A stretch of 64,000 bases of DNA from Peromyscus leucopus (taxonomy: Eukaryota; Chordata; Mammalia; Rodentia; Cricetidae): positions 83,663,735-83,727,734 of the forward strand of contig NC_051066.1 of assembly GCF_004664715.2 (NCBI RefSeq), given 5' to 3'. This document shows positions 1 through 12,012 of this stretch, in pieces. A model generated the notes under the pieces. It ran no database searches. It saw nothing but the letters and a program-made list of their open reading frames with translations, and was not told where the DNA came from. The position numbers and the translations under genes were made by a program. Position 1 is the first letter of the stretch; every line of letters begins with the position of its first letter.

Positions 1-347
1 GTACAAAAGAGGAAAATAGGAAATAAGACCAGAGGCCTTGAAACTTGGACTTTGGTCTATGACCAACCATGACTATCAGAAGATTATAAATTAAGGACTG
101 ATGATGAAATGCACAGCACATTGTTGCAGATGGCAATCTAGTAGATAATTTAAAAGAGGTGAGTTGTTGGAAGGAAGAAAACAATTAAGTGATTGTATCA
201 ATATTTCCAAAAGACAGAAATGAGAACTGAAAGAAGGGAACGAATTAAGCAGCCACTGAGAGACTAGAGAACATAAGAAAGAGTGCTCAGTTAGAAACAA
301 AGCCTTGAACAGTACTATAGCCAGGAGATGCTGTGCCAGATACTTAG

Positions 348-505
348 TCCTCACATACCTCAGTTTACTTATCAGAAAATTTAAAAATACCTCTCAGGAT
401 TGTATGAGTATATAAAGTTGTATTAAGACAAAATTTTAAGTTATTAGGGTATAATAATGCACATGGTTGTTCCAGCAAAGTACCTAGAACAGTGTGAGAT
501 GGATG
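348..505 (+). repeat. MIR-like ancient SINE fragment
   Basis: The stretch begins with a degraded 'cctcagtttacttatcag' core, continues with 'aggattgtatgagtatataaa' and ends with 'agtacctagaacagtgtgaga'. These occur in the order expected of the MIR core and 3' half on this strand. Divergence is high and the middle holds about 60 bases of unmatched AT-rich sequence, so the limits are approximate. Confidence 0.5.
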
Positions 506-699
506 TTACGAGAAGAATATGCACCTAGGATTCATCTAAAGTGTGCCTTTGGTGAGTGGGTGGTGGTCAAGCAAATGTCTAAAATAGGGAAAGAAAGAGC
601 ACAATCAGTTCTTTCAAGTTATTTTGAGATGTTTTAACTGTCCAAATGCACAAGTTATTAGTGTGATTACAGGAGAAAAGTCTACTACAGAAATGTTTG

Positions 700-980
700 C
701 TCTCTTCAGTTTTTAGATGAAGAGGTTAAGACTTTAAACAATTAATATGGCACCAATTTCAAAAGATTGGACTCATGGTTGAATACAGAGTATATGTAAA
801 ATATGCACAATGTCCTGCAATATATTAAGAACTGAGTAATTGTTTGTTGCTAGTATTATTAGAGTAGATGTGCTGTTGCTGTTGACATTTTCTCCAAGTT
901 AGACAGCTGTTGAGTAGCAGAGACAGGATTTAAACCCAAGAATGTTCAGCTGCAAAGCAAGGTTCACTAAACTGTGAGTT
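700..980 (-). repeat. MIR-like ancient SINE fragments, reverse orientation
   Basis: Two pieces resemble reversed MIR. One is near 705-735 ('tagatgaagaggttaagac'). The other, near 890-980, contains 'agacagctgttgagtagcag' followed by 'aggatttaaacccaag'. They may be one element with a divergent insertion or two adjacent copies. Confidence 0.45.
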
Positions 981-2311
981 CATGAGTACTTGTTCCCTAC
1001 TTGTTCCCCTCAATGAAGATGACTTGAGACCCTTGAAATATGAAGAGAATGCACAAATCTCAGGCCTCTAAAACCGTGCAGCCCCACAGTGGTAGCTGGA
1101 CAATCTGGTTGAGAAGAAAAGAACATAGTGTGGGATGAAGATTGCTGAGACAAGAACAATGAATCATAAACTCTGTTTTAAAATTCACTTGCTTAAGAAG
1201 AACAAGGAAAGGAAATCCGTGTGAGCTGAGTCCTGGAAATATGGATAAATAAAAGAGATTTAGATGGCCTAGAAGAGCCACACTGCAAAGTGCCAGGTCC
1301 CCAAATACAAATTTGCAGATGGGTTAGGTGAGACCTAAAGCACTCCAACTCTGAAATATCTATGACTAGAACCTCCACCGTTGCCTCTCCATTTGCATTG
1401 GAGAGAAACTTCGGTTGTCAGGAGAAAGGCAGCCAGGGCTGTGTTTGCTTGATGCTTGCAGGAATTACACTAGTAAGAAATCGTGGGAGATGCACATGGA
1501 ACTCCCCACCCACTGGGGTTGATAATTCATGCTAATTGTACACATTTCCAAAGCCTCCCGTGTGAGAAGGAAAAAAATATAAATGTTCTCTTAACATTTC
1601 TGAAGTTCATAAATGTGGCAAATGTTCAAGAACTATATTTAACTCCTGTTGCACATTCCCTAGCTCTAGAAATACATTAACCAACAATTTCACTCACTCT
1701 GCAGGAGCAGCACACTTTTTTGTGCTTTTTGGTTGCCCTTTCTGTGTGACCACTCACATCCATCACAGTATGGAAAGGCTAGCCAGAGAACACCTTTTCT
1801 AAATATTGCACCTGATCAGGTTGCATCTGATGCTTCTTGCTGGTAGCTTTTCTTTCTACATTTGCATTTGGTTTTGGATTCTAGGGAAAGTTCTAGGCAG
1901 CTGGCAGGAAGAACTGGATGGTAGGCATAGAGTACCCAAACCCCATACACAGAAAATTGGTACTGAACAATCAAGTTCCACTGCCCATTATTTCCTTGAC
2001 CTGTACGTACACCTTGTCCTAGGTTCTTGATTCTTGGCTCAGAGAGTAATTCTTGGACCTGTATCATCCTCAAAACATAAATATTTGTCAGAAATGCAGT
2101 CTTAAGCCCTACCTTAGAGTAATAGAATGAAAACCTTCATTTTTAGAAGATGCCCAAGTGACCTTTCTACATGCCAATTCTAAAGCCACCTTTCTATAAC
2201 AACTGACAGTGGACATCACCACTCTGAGTCTCCTCACCTGCGTCTCTCCTGCCCTATGAACTTCTCCAAGGAAGAATGGTATCTCATGTGGTTGGTAGTC
2301 AAGCACCGAAT
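981..2311. other. No gene or recognised repeat
   Basis: AT-rich sequence on both strands with only short open frames (up to 85 codons) that match nothing I recognise. No SINE tail, splice-site pair, RNA gene or microsatellite stands out. Confidence 0.6.
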
Positions 2312-2355
2312 CCAGTTCCTAGTAAATAGACCTCCAGTTCCTAGCAAATAAACCT
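2312..2355. repeat. 22-bp tandem duplication
   Basis: Two adjacent 22-base units beginning 'ccagttcctag' (2312-2333 and 2334-2355) differ at only two positions, so the duplication is fairly recent. Confidence 0.85.
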
Positions 2356-2374
2356 TACTTGGTATTTTGTGTTT

Positions 2375-2590
2375 ATTACTTGTCAGGTGCTAATGTATTA
2401 CTTTGGCCCATTAATCTCGGCCACAGCCTTTGAGAAGATTATGATTTCCTTTTTGTTGATAAAGTAACAGCAGCTCAGCAACTGTAAATAACGTTAGAAA
2501 ACTCACACAAGCAGAAGACAGCTGAACTGGTATTTACATCAAGCCCCTTCAGACACCACAAAATGTGCTCCAAACCACTATTTTATTGTA
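2375..2590 (-). repeat. MIR-like ancient SINE, reverse orientation
   Basis: The order of motifs fits reversed MIR: 'aggtgctaatgtattac', then a 'cagcctttgagaagattatg' segment, then 'cagctcagcaactgtaaat', then 'aactcacacaagcagaag', ending in a 'tgctccaaaccactatttt'-like stretch. The match rests on motif order and is well diverged. Confidence 0.5.
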
Positions 2591-2904
2591 CAGCCTCACT
2601 AGATGTTTAACAGACGTTTATGGAATTAAGCAGATTTTGCTTTGCACAGTAATGACCGAGCCTTTCCTTCCGTTTGTCATGAGATGAAAGGGCCAAGAAT
2701 ACAGTTTTAATTCACCATGCAATCCCAATGTGCCAGAAGCATCTTGTCTGTGTCCACAGAAATGGCCTATAACTATGCTAGGAATTCTGCATCCCCCACC
2801 TCTCTCCTCTTGAAAGACATGCAAGTGTTAGTAAGCCCCGCAGACAAGCAATCCGTCAGGCAGAAGGCAGCCCAGAGCCTTTAAATAAAACATTCTCACA
2901 GCCT

Positions 2905-3110
2905 TCCACCGAGAGCATGGAGACAAATACCGCGGATGTGAAAGGTGTCGCTGGGATTACCAATGACGCGCTAATGGCTGCTCAGGCAATCTCTCTGCCT
3001 CCTGCGCTCTGAGTCACCGGTTCCCTTTGGAGCCTGCGCTCACGTCATTCAGGGACCTAGAGCTATTCACAGATCACTGACTAAAGGCAAGCTTGAGCCA
3101 GGCCCGCACG
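2905..3110. promoter_or_regulatory. CpG-enriched patch with CRE-like site
   Basis: About 12 CpG dinucleotides fall within roughly 200 bases (for example 2930-2934 'ccgcg', 2966-2970 'acgcg', 3037, 3042, 3105, 3109), while the surrounding kilobases have very few. A CRE-like CACGTCA lies at 3041-3047. A 31-codon open frame starts at ATG 2917 and stops at 3012, with two CpG-containing GCG codons; no known protein is recognised. This could be a small promoter or enhancer, or a chance island. No TATA box or flanking exon is visible. Confidence 0.4.
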
Positions 3111-4824
3111 CCCCTAGCCCTCTCCAAAGAACTAAGGTCACAAAGACAGGAGGCCCCAGAGCTTTTTACCACAACCTCAAGGAAGGGAGAGGACAGACAG
3201 GCTTTCTGCCCTCCTCTCCTGCGTTCTTCTCACTGCACTTTTGAAAACAAGAACTTTGCTCTTGCTCCAGAATGACTAAACACAAAATTTCCTTCTTTTG
3301 GATTCTTCGTGTAACTGCTTAGCTGAATTGATTGTAATTTCATTAGTTTGTTCTTGCAATAATGAGAGCACCTAAGAGACAAGGGAAAAAGCAATGTAAT
3401 ATTCTCAGACATCACAGCTTTCACTGACCTGATGAAATCCTTTGAAACAAAACATCACTTGTTTTTCCCACCAGGCACTTCTGTATGAAATAAAGTCACA
3501 CGTCTGCTCTGGTCACCCTGACAGCTCCTGTGACAGACATTTCCAAATCAACTTTCCAGAAGTCACATCTTGGTAAGTCGAAAGAGCACTATATTTAGCT
3601 CTTTGGAAATAATTTGGAAGTGCAAACCGAACTTGAAAAAAAAAATAAGAAAAACATGGGTGATTTGGGGAAACAAGTAACAACCACAGAATTCTTTATT
3701 CCTGAGTAATCCGTGATCTGCTTGATCTTTGTTTTATTTCTTTACCTCCCCCAAAATTCAATAATTATAACAGGCTTGACTCCTTCAAGGTTAACCACAG
3801 GTTTTATCCTAAAAGATCATTTTCCTTATTGGCAGAAAATAAAGCCTTTCATTGTATAAGAGAAATGGGCTAGGGGTACATGAAAATTCAGTTTTGTTTT
3901 TAGCAAAATTAGTTTAGTTAATAGCAAAACACGTATAGCTCAGTATTTGTTTCTGAAGACAATATCACACTGTAATGAAAAGTAGTCACCAAAATGATAG
4001 GAAAAGAACGGGATAACGATTCCATATTTCTGGAGCTTTGTTACTCAGGATGAGGGTACAGTTCTTAACATTGAGTGCATTGTTCAGTTAAAGAATGAGC
4101 ATGAAATAGAATATGCAACATTTTCCTTATTTCCTACATAGATAAAAATCACCTACAATGTAGACATGTTTGCCTTAGCTGTAGCCCACAGAATATTGCC
4201 TTTGATATATGTCATTTGGAAAAAAGCAAAGGGCTATTCTTTTGACGAAACACATTTTATTATTTGTAAAGAAATTTTGCAAAGATGTATGGTGTGATCA
4301 ACTTTGCTTATGACCATGGGAAAGTGATCAGTCTATTTCAAGATACTAAGGGATCTGGTATATTGAAGGACCACAAAGCACTTTTATTGATTATATGTCA
4401 CTCATGGTTTCATTATTGAATTTGTTTAAGAAATAAAAACATTAAAATTATGTATATAATCTACATAACATTGAAATTATGTATCTCAGTTACTCTAGAG
4501 TTGCCTGTGACTGCTACAGAAGGTAAACAAGAGTTACATTTAGGTTACATTTTCTTTGCCCAGCCAACGATGGATCCTGCTTAACAAATCAATTTTGTTT
4601 TAGAGTCAACTGGAGGATGTCACCTAAGTGGATGAAGGGAAAGTGAGAAGACAAATTGGCACAGATTATTGGTGGACAGTGAGCTGGTTTTAAGATGCTG
4701 AAAATTCACTCGGATGATGGAAGAAATGCAGTATCAACAAACTTACCTTGACATGTAACATCAAGCCTGCTATTAAAACTCTGGAGTGTTCATCCTCTGT
4801 GAAGATGTAATAGGGAAATCCCTA
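3111..4824. other. No gene or recognised repeat
   Basis: AT-rich single-copy-looking sequence. I see no SINE, LINE, long ORF, RNA gene or microsatellite; short A runs near 3636 and 5220 are unremarkable. Confidence 0.55.
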
Positions 4825-5005
4825 CTGAACACTTACAAATGCGTATACCATTCTACACTCTTCTCTGCTTTATCTTAGCCCTCACAGCAACCTGTGAAAT
4901 AAGATTTTTTTTTATTCTCATGCTATTTGTAAGCCTAGAATTTATATGTAGTTCACAAGTCACAAATTTACAGTAAGGATTTCTAACCTACTTTGAAGAG
5001 TGTGT
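4825..5005 (-). repeat. MIR-like ancient SINE, reverse orientation
   Basis: The segment 'tagccctcacagcaacctg' followed by 'gaaataagattt' and then a poorly conserved 'cacaagtcacaaatttacag' matches the order of the reversed MIR core (low-stringency 'cctcacaacaacc', 'gaggtagg', 'caaggtcacacag'). Confidence 0.55.
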
Positions 5006-5602
5006 AGGAGGGTATGAATGTATGTGTTGTAAATGGATAATGTGAGCCTGTTCACAATACATTCAGTAGACATTTTGGCCCACAATCCAACCCTTTGCAA
5101 ATGTTTTTCTTGAAGAGAACTCAGATTTATTGCAGTAGTTGTCTAGAGCATTTTTTAAATGGACTTTGAGTACATTACCTCAGAAGAAGAATTTTCTTCT
5201 TACTGCTTCATTGCTTGAAAAAAAAAATAGCCTTTCTTCTATTTTTACCATTTACCATATTTCCTACATATTTTGTGTCTATTCTTTTAAATAGAAAAGA
5301 AAAGGCATCAGGCTAAGTGAATGCATCTGTAGCTAGGTGGAATCTAATCTGAACACATTAGATTAAAGATGTCAAAAAGAGTTTGAATCTTTGGAATATG
5401 AGTAACCTCGATTCTGGGTAGATGCTGAGTCTTATATCTCAATGGTCTTGCTACACATTATTTATTAGCCTCTTTGAGCATCATGTATAAATCAATCAAA
5501 AAACTTAAAAATTATTCATGGAGAAATGAAACCTAATTGAAGAAAGATATATTTTTAAGGCCTAGAATTTTAGCGTTCCTTGAACAATGTCCATCTCTCC
5601 TT

Positions 5603-5658
5603 AATATGTATATGTGTGTGTATGTTTGTATGTACATGTGTGTGTGTGTGCGTGTGTG
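5603..5658. repeat. Degenerate (TG)n microsatellite
   Basis: Alternating TG/TA tract with interruptions ('tatgtttgtatgtacatg'). The rest of 5006-6602 shows no gene or recognised repeat. Confidence 0.9.
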
Positions 5659-6617
5659 CTCAGGTGCTTACCTTAAGAGCAAGCAATTGCTAGAGAGCCT
5701 AAGTTTACAATCAAGAAAGGTCTCTTAGAAAAAAAACCCAACTGGCCATATTTAGCTCTGACATAGAGAGCTCCAAGCCAAGACTTACTCCCAAGAGGGC
5801 AGAGCAATGGGAACATAGAGATTGATGTATCTCCTAATGCCTAGAAAACTATGGCAGTATCTTGCACATTATGTACAAAAGATGTTGAGCTAGTTCCATA
5901 TCTTTTTATAAGTAAATGATTGGAAATAGTTTTTTCAAGAATGCAATCCTTTATTATATAGTCTAGAAAAGCAATCCTCCTGTTACATAATTGTAATTAT
6001 TAACTTTGCCAAGGTACACTGGACAATATGAGAGGAATATGTGCCTTTAAAATAACTTGTTCTCACAGTGAAATTGATGAGAACCCATCATGATCTAAGG
6101 AGAAATATTGCATCTCTAATAATAGAGATCATGCTGTAAATCTTCCAACTACCAGGTCTTCATTGTTTAGTCTCGATACAGTTGGACATTTGGATCGAAG
6201 GCAAAGTACATATTTACTTCTTAAATAACTTCTTAAATATACTAAGATCTCTATCACCATTGTCTTTAACTGTTGTCTTGCTTATTGGCCACAGTGAGAA
6301 GCTATAGAAATAACAATTGAAACTAAAGTCAGAATCTCTCCATTTTCTTGAGTGACATCAGTAGTTCCTAAATATATAGAACTGTTCATTCATTGTCTCC
6401 TCCAGCCAAGGAAGAGATAGTAAACAGCCACTTGTTATGTTCTAAGCATTGTACAAAGCATTATAAGAAAATCAGATCCATAGCCATGGGGAGCTAATAT
6501 TCCCAAGAAATTCCATCAAAATCAGGATTCCTGAAAAATAGTACTATTTATACTTGGATACAATTCTTTGTTGTAAGGTCTTTTCTGTATCCTGAAGAAT
6601 AGTTCAAAGTATCTCTG

Positions 6618-6792
6618 GCTGGGTGGTGATGGCACATACCTTTAATCCCAGCATTTGAGAAACAGAGGCAGGAGAATCTCTGTGAGTTCAAGGTCAGCCT
6701 GGTCTACAGAGTGATTTCCAGGATAGGCTCCAAAGCTATACAGAGGAATCCTGTCTCAACAAACAAACAAAAAATTAAAAATATAAATAAAA
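6618..6792 (+). mobile_element. B1 SINE, full length
   Basis: A complete rodent B1, the 7SL-RNA-derived non-autonomous retrotransposon moved by L1 machinery. It starts 'gctgggtggtgatggcac', carries 'tttaatcccagca', 'gaggcaggagaatc' and 'gttcaaggtcagcctgg', then the 'gctccaaagctatacagag' segment, and ends in an A-rich tail of 'aaac' units. Flanking copies of 'tcaaagtatctctg' (6604-6617) and 'tcaaagtatttctg' (6793-6806) match at 13 of 14 bases and are read as its target-site duplication. The last six bases of the downstream copy were later duplicated again by the adjoining LTR. Confidence 0.95.
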
Positions 6793-6806
6793 TCAAAGTA
6801 TTTCTG

Positions 6807-7326
6807 TGTTGCCAGAGTCTTCCTGCCTTGCCCACAGTCAGGACAAATCCTTGTCACCCGCCAGTCCCACAGCCGCTCAGACCCAACCAAGCAAACACAG
6901 AGACTTATATTGCATACAAACTGTATGGCCGTAGCAGGCTTCTTGCTAACTTTTCTTATATCTTAAAGTAACCCATTTCTAGAAATCTATACCTTGCCAC
7001 GTGGCTCATGGCTTACCAGCATCTTCACATGCTTCTTGTGCTGGCGGCATCTGGCAGTCAGTCCTTCTGCCTTCCTGTCCTTTTATTTCTCCTCTCTGTT
7101 AGTCCCGCCTATCCTTCCTGCCTAGCCACAGCCAATCAGGTTTTATTTATTGATCAATCAGAACAACTTGACATACAGACCATCCCCCAGCACAGCCAAG
7201 TGCAGACCATCTCAGACACCTGCACTCAGGCCCATGGTCCTAATCATCCTCTATGCGGACCTGCTGGGTAACGCCACAAAGAACCCAAGAAGGGCTCCCA
7301 CAGGACATACAGAACATCCCACAGCA
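6807..7326 (-). mobile_element. Solo LTR, class II ERV type, long variant
   Basis: On the minus strand the element begins TGCTGTGGGATG and ends GGCAACA, so it has TG...CA ends. It is flanked by a perfect six-base duplication TTTCTG at 6801-6806 and 7327-7332; six bases is the usual duplication size for ERVK-like elements. The body shares blocks with the LTRs at 25514 and 39280, including 'aacccatttctagaaatcta', 'gcttaccag' and 'agccaatcag'. It is longer (520 bp) because about 120-130 bases lie between the shared U3 block and the 5' end. No internal retroviral sequence remains, so it is a recombination-derived solo LTR. The LTR family name is not verified. Confidence 0.85.
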
Positions 7327-7332
7327 TTTCTG

Positions 7333-8769
7333 CACTGTATCTTCTAAGGCAAACAAAAATTTCTCTAGACATTGTTAAATTTACTCTGGTAAGGTTTAGG
7401 GGACCAAATTGCCCTAGGTAAGAATCACTGATCTAGATCAAGACAATACATAACTACAATCAGTGAAAGCTCCCTGAGATTGACCTAGGTCATCCAAACT
7501 CAGAAATGAATTCTAAAACATTTCTGATTTCCTAAAAAAAATATTATGATGTAGCCTTCCAATAGAACTCATAGGAAGTCACATCTACACCTTTCTAAAA
7601 TTCAAAGTTTCCTCAAACAACTTATCATATTACCACCAAAAATTTATATTTAGTTTCTATGGAGGCTCCTGTAGCTACCACCACCAATCATGAACATAAT
7701 TTTAAGGATATTGTTGCCCACAGCTTGGTCTTTGGAAAAGGCAACGCAGAATGACAACTATGTCATGGTCACTTGAGAAATTGTTTTGTTTACCTACTGC
7801 ACGTTGACCTGCTCAAGCCTTTACCTGGGTTCTGGAAGTTCTTCTTAATTAGAAATTTGTTACAGCAACGTGAAGCTAAAACAAAACAAAGGCTTTATTA
7901 AAACTATTTAAGATTATCTAGATCTTAAGTATAACAGTAGACTATATTTCAACTCCCAACTCTAGCCAGTAGCTAGGCAGTCTAGAATACTGAATTGGGA
8001 AATGTTCTTAGAGCATATCTGTAAGTGGAGAAAGGTATCATATTTGGTAAGTGAGTCTGTTCTATCCAGAGTATACTGAAATCTGAAATGCATACAGGTT
8101 TATGTACCTGTCATTTGCCAACTTTAATCCTCATTCCATTTTCAGGGATGAGAATCACTTTTTATATGGAAAGTTATTATGGATGGAATTCATTAATGGG
8201 CATGTTGTATCCATTTCTACCTACCTCTTCAACACTGATGTTATCAGTGTATTTACTCAACAACCTGCAGAAGCATATTTTCTCTCCAGCATGTCATGTG
8301 AGGAGTAAGTAAAAGTCACACTCAAAAAAAAGTAACCTGAGTTTTAAATAGGTTCCTGACTTATAAAATTATTAGAATAAAGTAAGATAAGGACACTCTC
8401 ACAATTTATTTAGTTTTTTAAAACTTTTTAATTTTTATATATAGACATAGTGTGGGGTCATAAACATATGCTTTTAATTTAAATTCTAGGACCCTATAAA
8501 TCAGCAATGTAATTCAGTTCTTTATTTACAACCTCTCATACATACAGGACACCATTTCATCTCTCTGGATGACACTGGCAATCTTATATTGCAGTATGGT
8601 GAAGTTAATTAGGACAAAGGTAAACTCAAAATCATATTTCAGAGAATAAACTAAGATAATTTGATTTATTATGAAACTGAGAGATAATAATAATTAATAG
8701 CAAACACTTTTACTAAGAATTCATTGTGGCTAATTGTGAAAAGTCTTATTTGATTAGTAATTCTACAAA
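7333..8769. other. No gene or recognised repeat
   Basis: AT-rich sequence with only short ORFs (two overlapping frames of about 70 codons near 8090-8310 resemble no known protein). No repeat tail or RNA gene was recognised. Confidence 0.5.
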
Positions 8770-9500
8770 TGTCAATCAGAGAATTATTCCATAAAAGACA
8801 CAATGCTAAGCACTAGCAATAGAGTCATCAGCAGAGGCAGGCAGGATTATTTTGCCTAGGAGTACAGAGGCCACTGAAGGAATTAATGAAATGATGATCT
8901 ATGTAATTGCAAATTTATATTAGAGCTCTGAAGAGATACTAACAAGATACTCACAAAACAAGTTTTTAGAAAAAATGATCTGACAGTGGCTGTTGGTTAA
9001 AGAAAGGCTGAGTCATGAAGGTCATCAAATAAAATAAGTGGAGTGGGCAGAGGGAAAGCCATGCTGATCAAAGGAAACACACGGAAAAACTCCCAGGCTA
9101 TAAAAACTTAAGAAAGTAAGAGTTAGAAAGCCGAAGGAGAGTGGTCAGGAAAGAATACATGATGAGACAAGAGAGCCATATGCGTACAGTGGGATGCAGT
9201 ACAGATTTGTGTATGCTGTGTCTATGATCAAAGAGAAACTTATGAAAGGTTTGAAGTAGAGAGCATAGATGTGCCTGGTCAGATTTCCATTGTGAGAACT
9301 TTGCCCTTAGTGTAGAAAAAGATTGAGAAAATGCAAGTGGGATGAATTCTCCTTCATAGACCAGTATGGAAATCAGGGAAGAGATGAGGGTCATACTAGC
9401 AGTGTGTCTAAGACATAAAGGAGAAGACAGAGCTCAGGGGCTGTGTCGGGTATGCAGTTGGTAGCTCTAGCATGATTGGGGGAAGAGAAAGGAGAGAAAG
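8770..9500 (+). repeat. Ancient mammalian interspersed repeat, fragment A
   Basis: Motifs follow the order of a widespread old mammalian repeat I recognise but cannot name: 'aaagacacaatgctaagcac' early, then 'gagggaaagcc', 'cctggtcagatttccattgtg' and 'gatgagggtcat'. The same family recurs at 10490-12640 and 27890-28165. Divergence is high and boundaries are approximate. Confidence 0.45.
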
Positions 9501-9594
9501 GTGACGGGACCAGCCTTTACCTAAGACAGACAAAGCAGTGGAAAGCATCTAATTTCATAGGAAAATAGCAATAATCTTGCATGTTCCCTCTGAC

Positions 9595-9735
9595 AAAGTG
9601 TGATTATCCAGGACATTTTGGAGGTGAGGAAGCTGAGGATTCTATGAGGGAACTTTCACGAGTCTAGGTTTTATATAAGTGGCCGAACCAAGTTTAGCAC
9701 CTACATCTACAAGGCTCCAAAGCTTGTGCTCTTGA
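9595..9735 (-). repeat. MIR-like ancient SINE, reverse orientation
   Basis: 'ggaggtgaggaagctgagg' followed at the expected spacing by a degraded 'aagtggccgaaccaag' and by 'aaggctccaaagcttgtgct' matches the reversed MIR core and 5' part. Confidence 0.6.
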
Positions 9736-10489
9736 GAAATTTTTCTCATTTCTTTCTTTCTTTTTTCTTTACAGATGAAAATAATGAGCTATGGTTTAAG
9801 GTTCAGAGCTCTGGGAACTCAACCAATTATTTGTCTAAATTCTTGAGCAGACAAAAAAATTTCCTTTAGAAGAAAAAGTATATATATGTGTGTGTGTGAG
9901 AAACAGCAGTAGAGTGTGTTTCCCATGCCTGGTTTTTCTTTTATGTGAAAGAAGAATGGTCTGGCACAACCTTTTTCCTTACAAAGCTAATATAACAATG
10001 ACTGAGTCCATACATAACCCATAATAGCTACACAGAACTTTGTATAGGTGTCATATCAGTCATTTCTTACAAAATACTCTGATCTGTGCTTGAAAGACAA
10101 ATTGTCTCTAACATTACTGCATCTGGGGTTGTGGAGTGTGTGTGACAGAGTGCTTTTACTTTAAACAAGCAGTTGGACAACACAATATTGATCGTAAATA
10201 TCAGATACAAATTATCTATTAAGTAGCATTCGTGCAATTACAACAGTAAATCATAACATGACTGTGGAATCCTCAGGAAGCACTAGCTAAGTGTATGCTT
10301 AATAATTGTCTTACTTCCAGTTGTTATTATAGCCCCTTCCAAGAATGTCTTATTTTTCAAAATCCATACTCAACTGAAGCTCCTCTCCTCTTTCAAAGCC
10401 TAGTTTAAGACTCACTAATTTATTCTTATTTAGGAAAGAATCCCTGCTGAAACTTTTATTTATTACATCTCTTGATCCATATATTTTTC
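9736..10489. other. No gene or recognised repeat
   Basis: Contains a short pyrimidine run at 9751-9772 and a small (TA)(TG) tract near 9880-9898. Otherwise nothing is recognised. Confidence 0.5.
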
Positions 10490-10833
10490 CTGCTCTAGGA
10501 ATGTCTAGCATGTCAATAACAAACATGACAAGTACTTGCTTTCATCAATTTTACATCATAGTGAGGAAAGAGAGTCACTAGACCAATAAATACATAAAAA
10601 TGATAATGTGTCAGAGTACATGTGAGTTAAAAGTTAAACAAGGTTAGGACTGTCTAAATGAGAACTCAATTTGTGTAATGCATTCAAATTAAATGTGCTT
10701 ATATCCAATGTTTGAGTAGACAATTACAAGAAGCGATGGGGTGAAAGAGATGGAGAGCAAGATAATGAAGGGTGCTTTGTTCATGGAACAGTAAAGTGTG
10801 TAAAGTGATTGAAGTGTATGAAAAAGAGAGCTT

Positions 10834-11115
10834 AGGACTGGGAACATGGCTCAGAGGTTAAAACTGTTGGCCCACAATCAAAAGGACAAAGAGTTCAGAT
10901 AACCAAAACCACCTAAATGCCAGGAAAGCACAGTAGTCCAGCTGCAATCACAGCCTCAGGCAAAAATAGGGCATCCCTTCTAAAGTCAGAAGTTTTCATG
11001 TGCTTGCCCAGCACCAAGGTCCCACAGCCACTTAAAAAATTCTCACCCTTCAGCAATCTAGCTAGCAAGACTAGCCTCATTAGTGAGCTCTGGGCTTGAT
11101 TGTGAGACCTTACCT

Positions 11116-11151
<36 letters not shown>

Positions 11152-11305
11152 GAAAAAGCAATTCCAAGAGAGGACGATTCCTAACAATAAGCTTGAACCT
11201 CCACATGCAACATGGGCACATGCATACCCACACACATGCAAACATGGATACACACATGCATAAATTCCATCCACACATACATATACATAAAAACAAATAA
11301 AAAGA
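10834..11305 (+). mobile_element. B4-type composite SINE with A33 tract
   Basis: A tRNA-derived head ('ggaacatggctcagaggtta') is followed by a second part with 'gccaggaaagcacagtagtc', then 'gagaccttacctc', a run of 33 A at 11117-11149, and a tail 'gcttgaacctccacatgcaa' leading into 'cacacatgcaaacatgg'. This order fits the composite tRNA/7SL B4-type SINEs of rodents. Similar purine-rich flanks (near 10820 and 11300) may be a decayed duplication. The T-rich complement gives misleading phenylalanine-rich open frames. Confidence 0.75.
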
Positions 11306-12012
11306 GTGAGAGAAAGGAACAGAATTAGAGGCAATGTTGGGTATTGAGGCAGAACTAAATAATGAACAAAAGGAAGGACATTGGGAAACATTTGGGATTA
11401 TATGGGAAGTCAATGGCATGAGCGAACTGATGTAGGTTTGACTGCAGTGTGGGCAAGAGGTAGTATCAAACTAGGGGTGTAGATAAGGAGAAAGATGATG
11501 TAGGTTTGTTGGACCTGCTATTAGTAAGAAATCAACTGATCTTGGATACATTTCAAAGACCTAGTCTTGAAATAATGTGTTGATAGGTGTGAGTCTTAAA
11601 AGAAGGTGAAAATTATGGAATATTCCAAAGCTTGGGGCCTGAGAACCTGAAAGGATGAGGTGGTCACTTACTAAGATAGAGAATATTCAGAGATCATTTG
11701 GCTTTGACAGAAGACAAATTTCCATTTCAGACATATTTAAAAATTAGATATTAGAGGTGGATATGGGGATGTCCAACAGGCAGTGAGATAGAACTGACAG
11801 GAGTTCAGAGTAGAAGTCAGGATGGAAAACAGCATTGGAAGCCATTACCCTATATGTAGTATTTATAACAATAGTTAAATAAGAAAATCTAGAATGAATG
11901 GGAGTGAAGAGTGTCGGAGGACCAGGTCCTGGGGCAGCCTATCAACCACAGAGTTAGGGAAGAGTAAGAACAAAGAAGACTGAAATGGGCAGAGAATGGG
12001 AACAGAGTGGTC

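Noticed and set aside
10913..11419. 168-codon minus-strand frame
   Set aside because: Includes a phenylalanine run coded by the complement of the A33 tract in a B4-type SINE.
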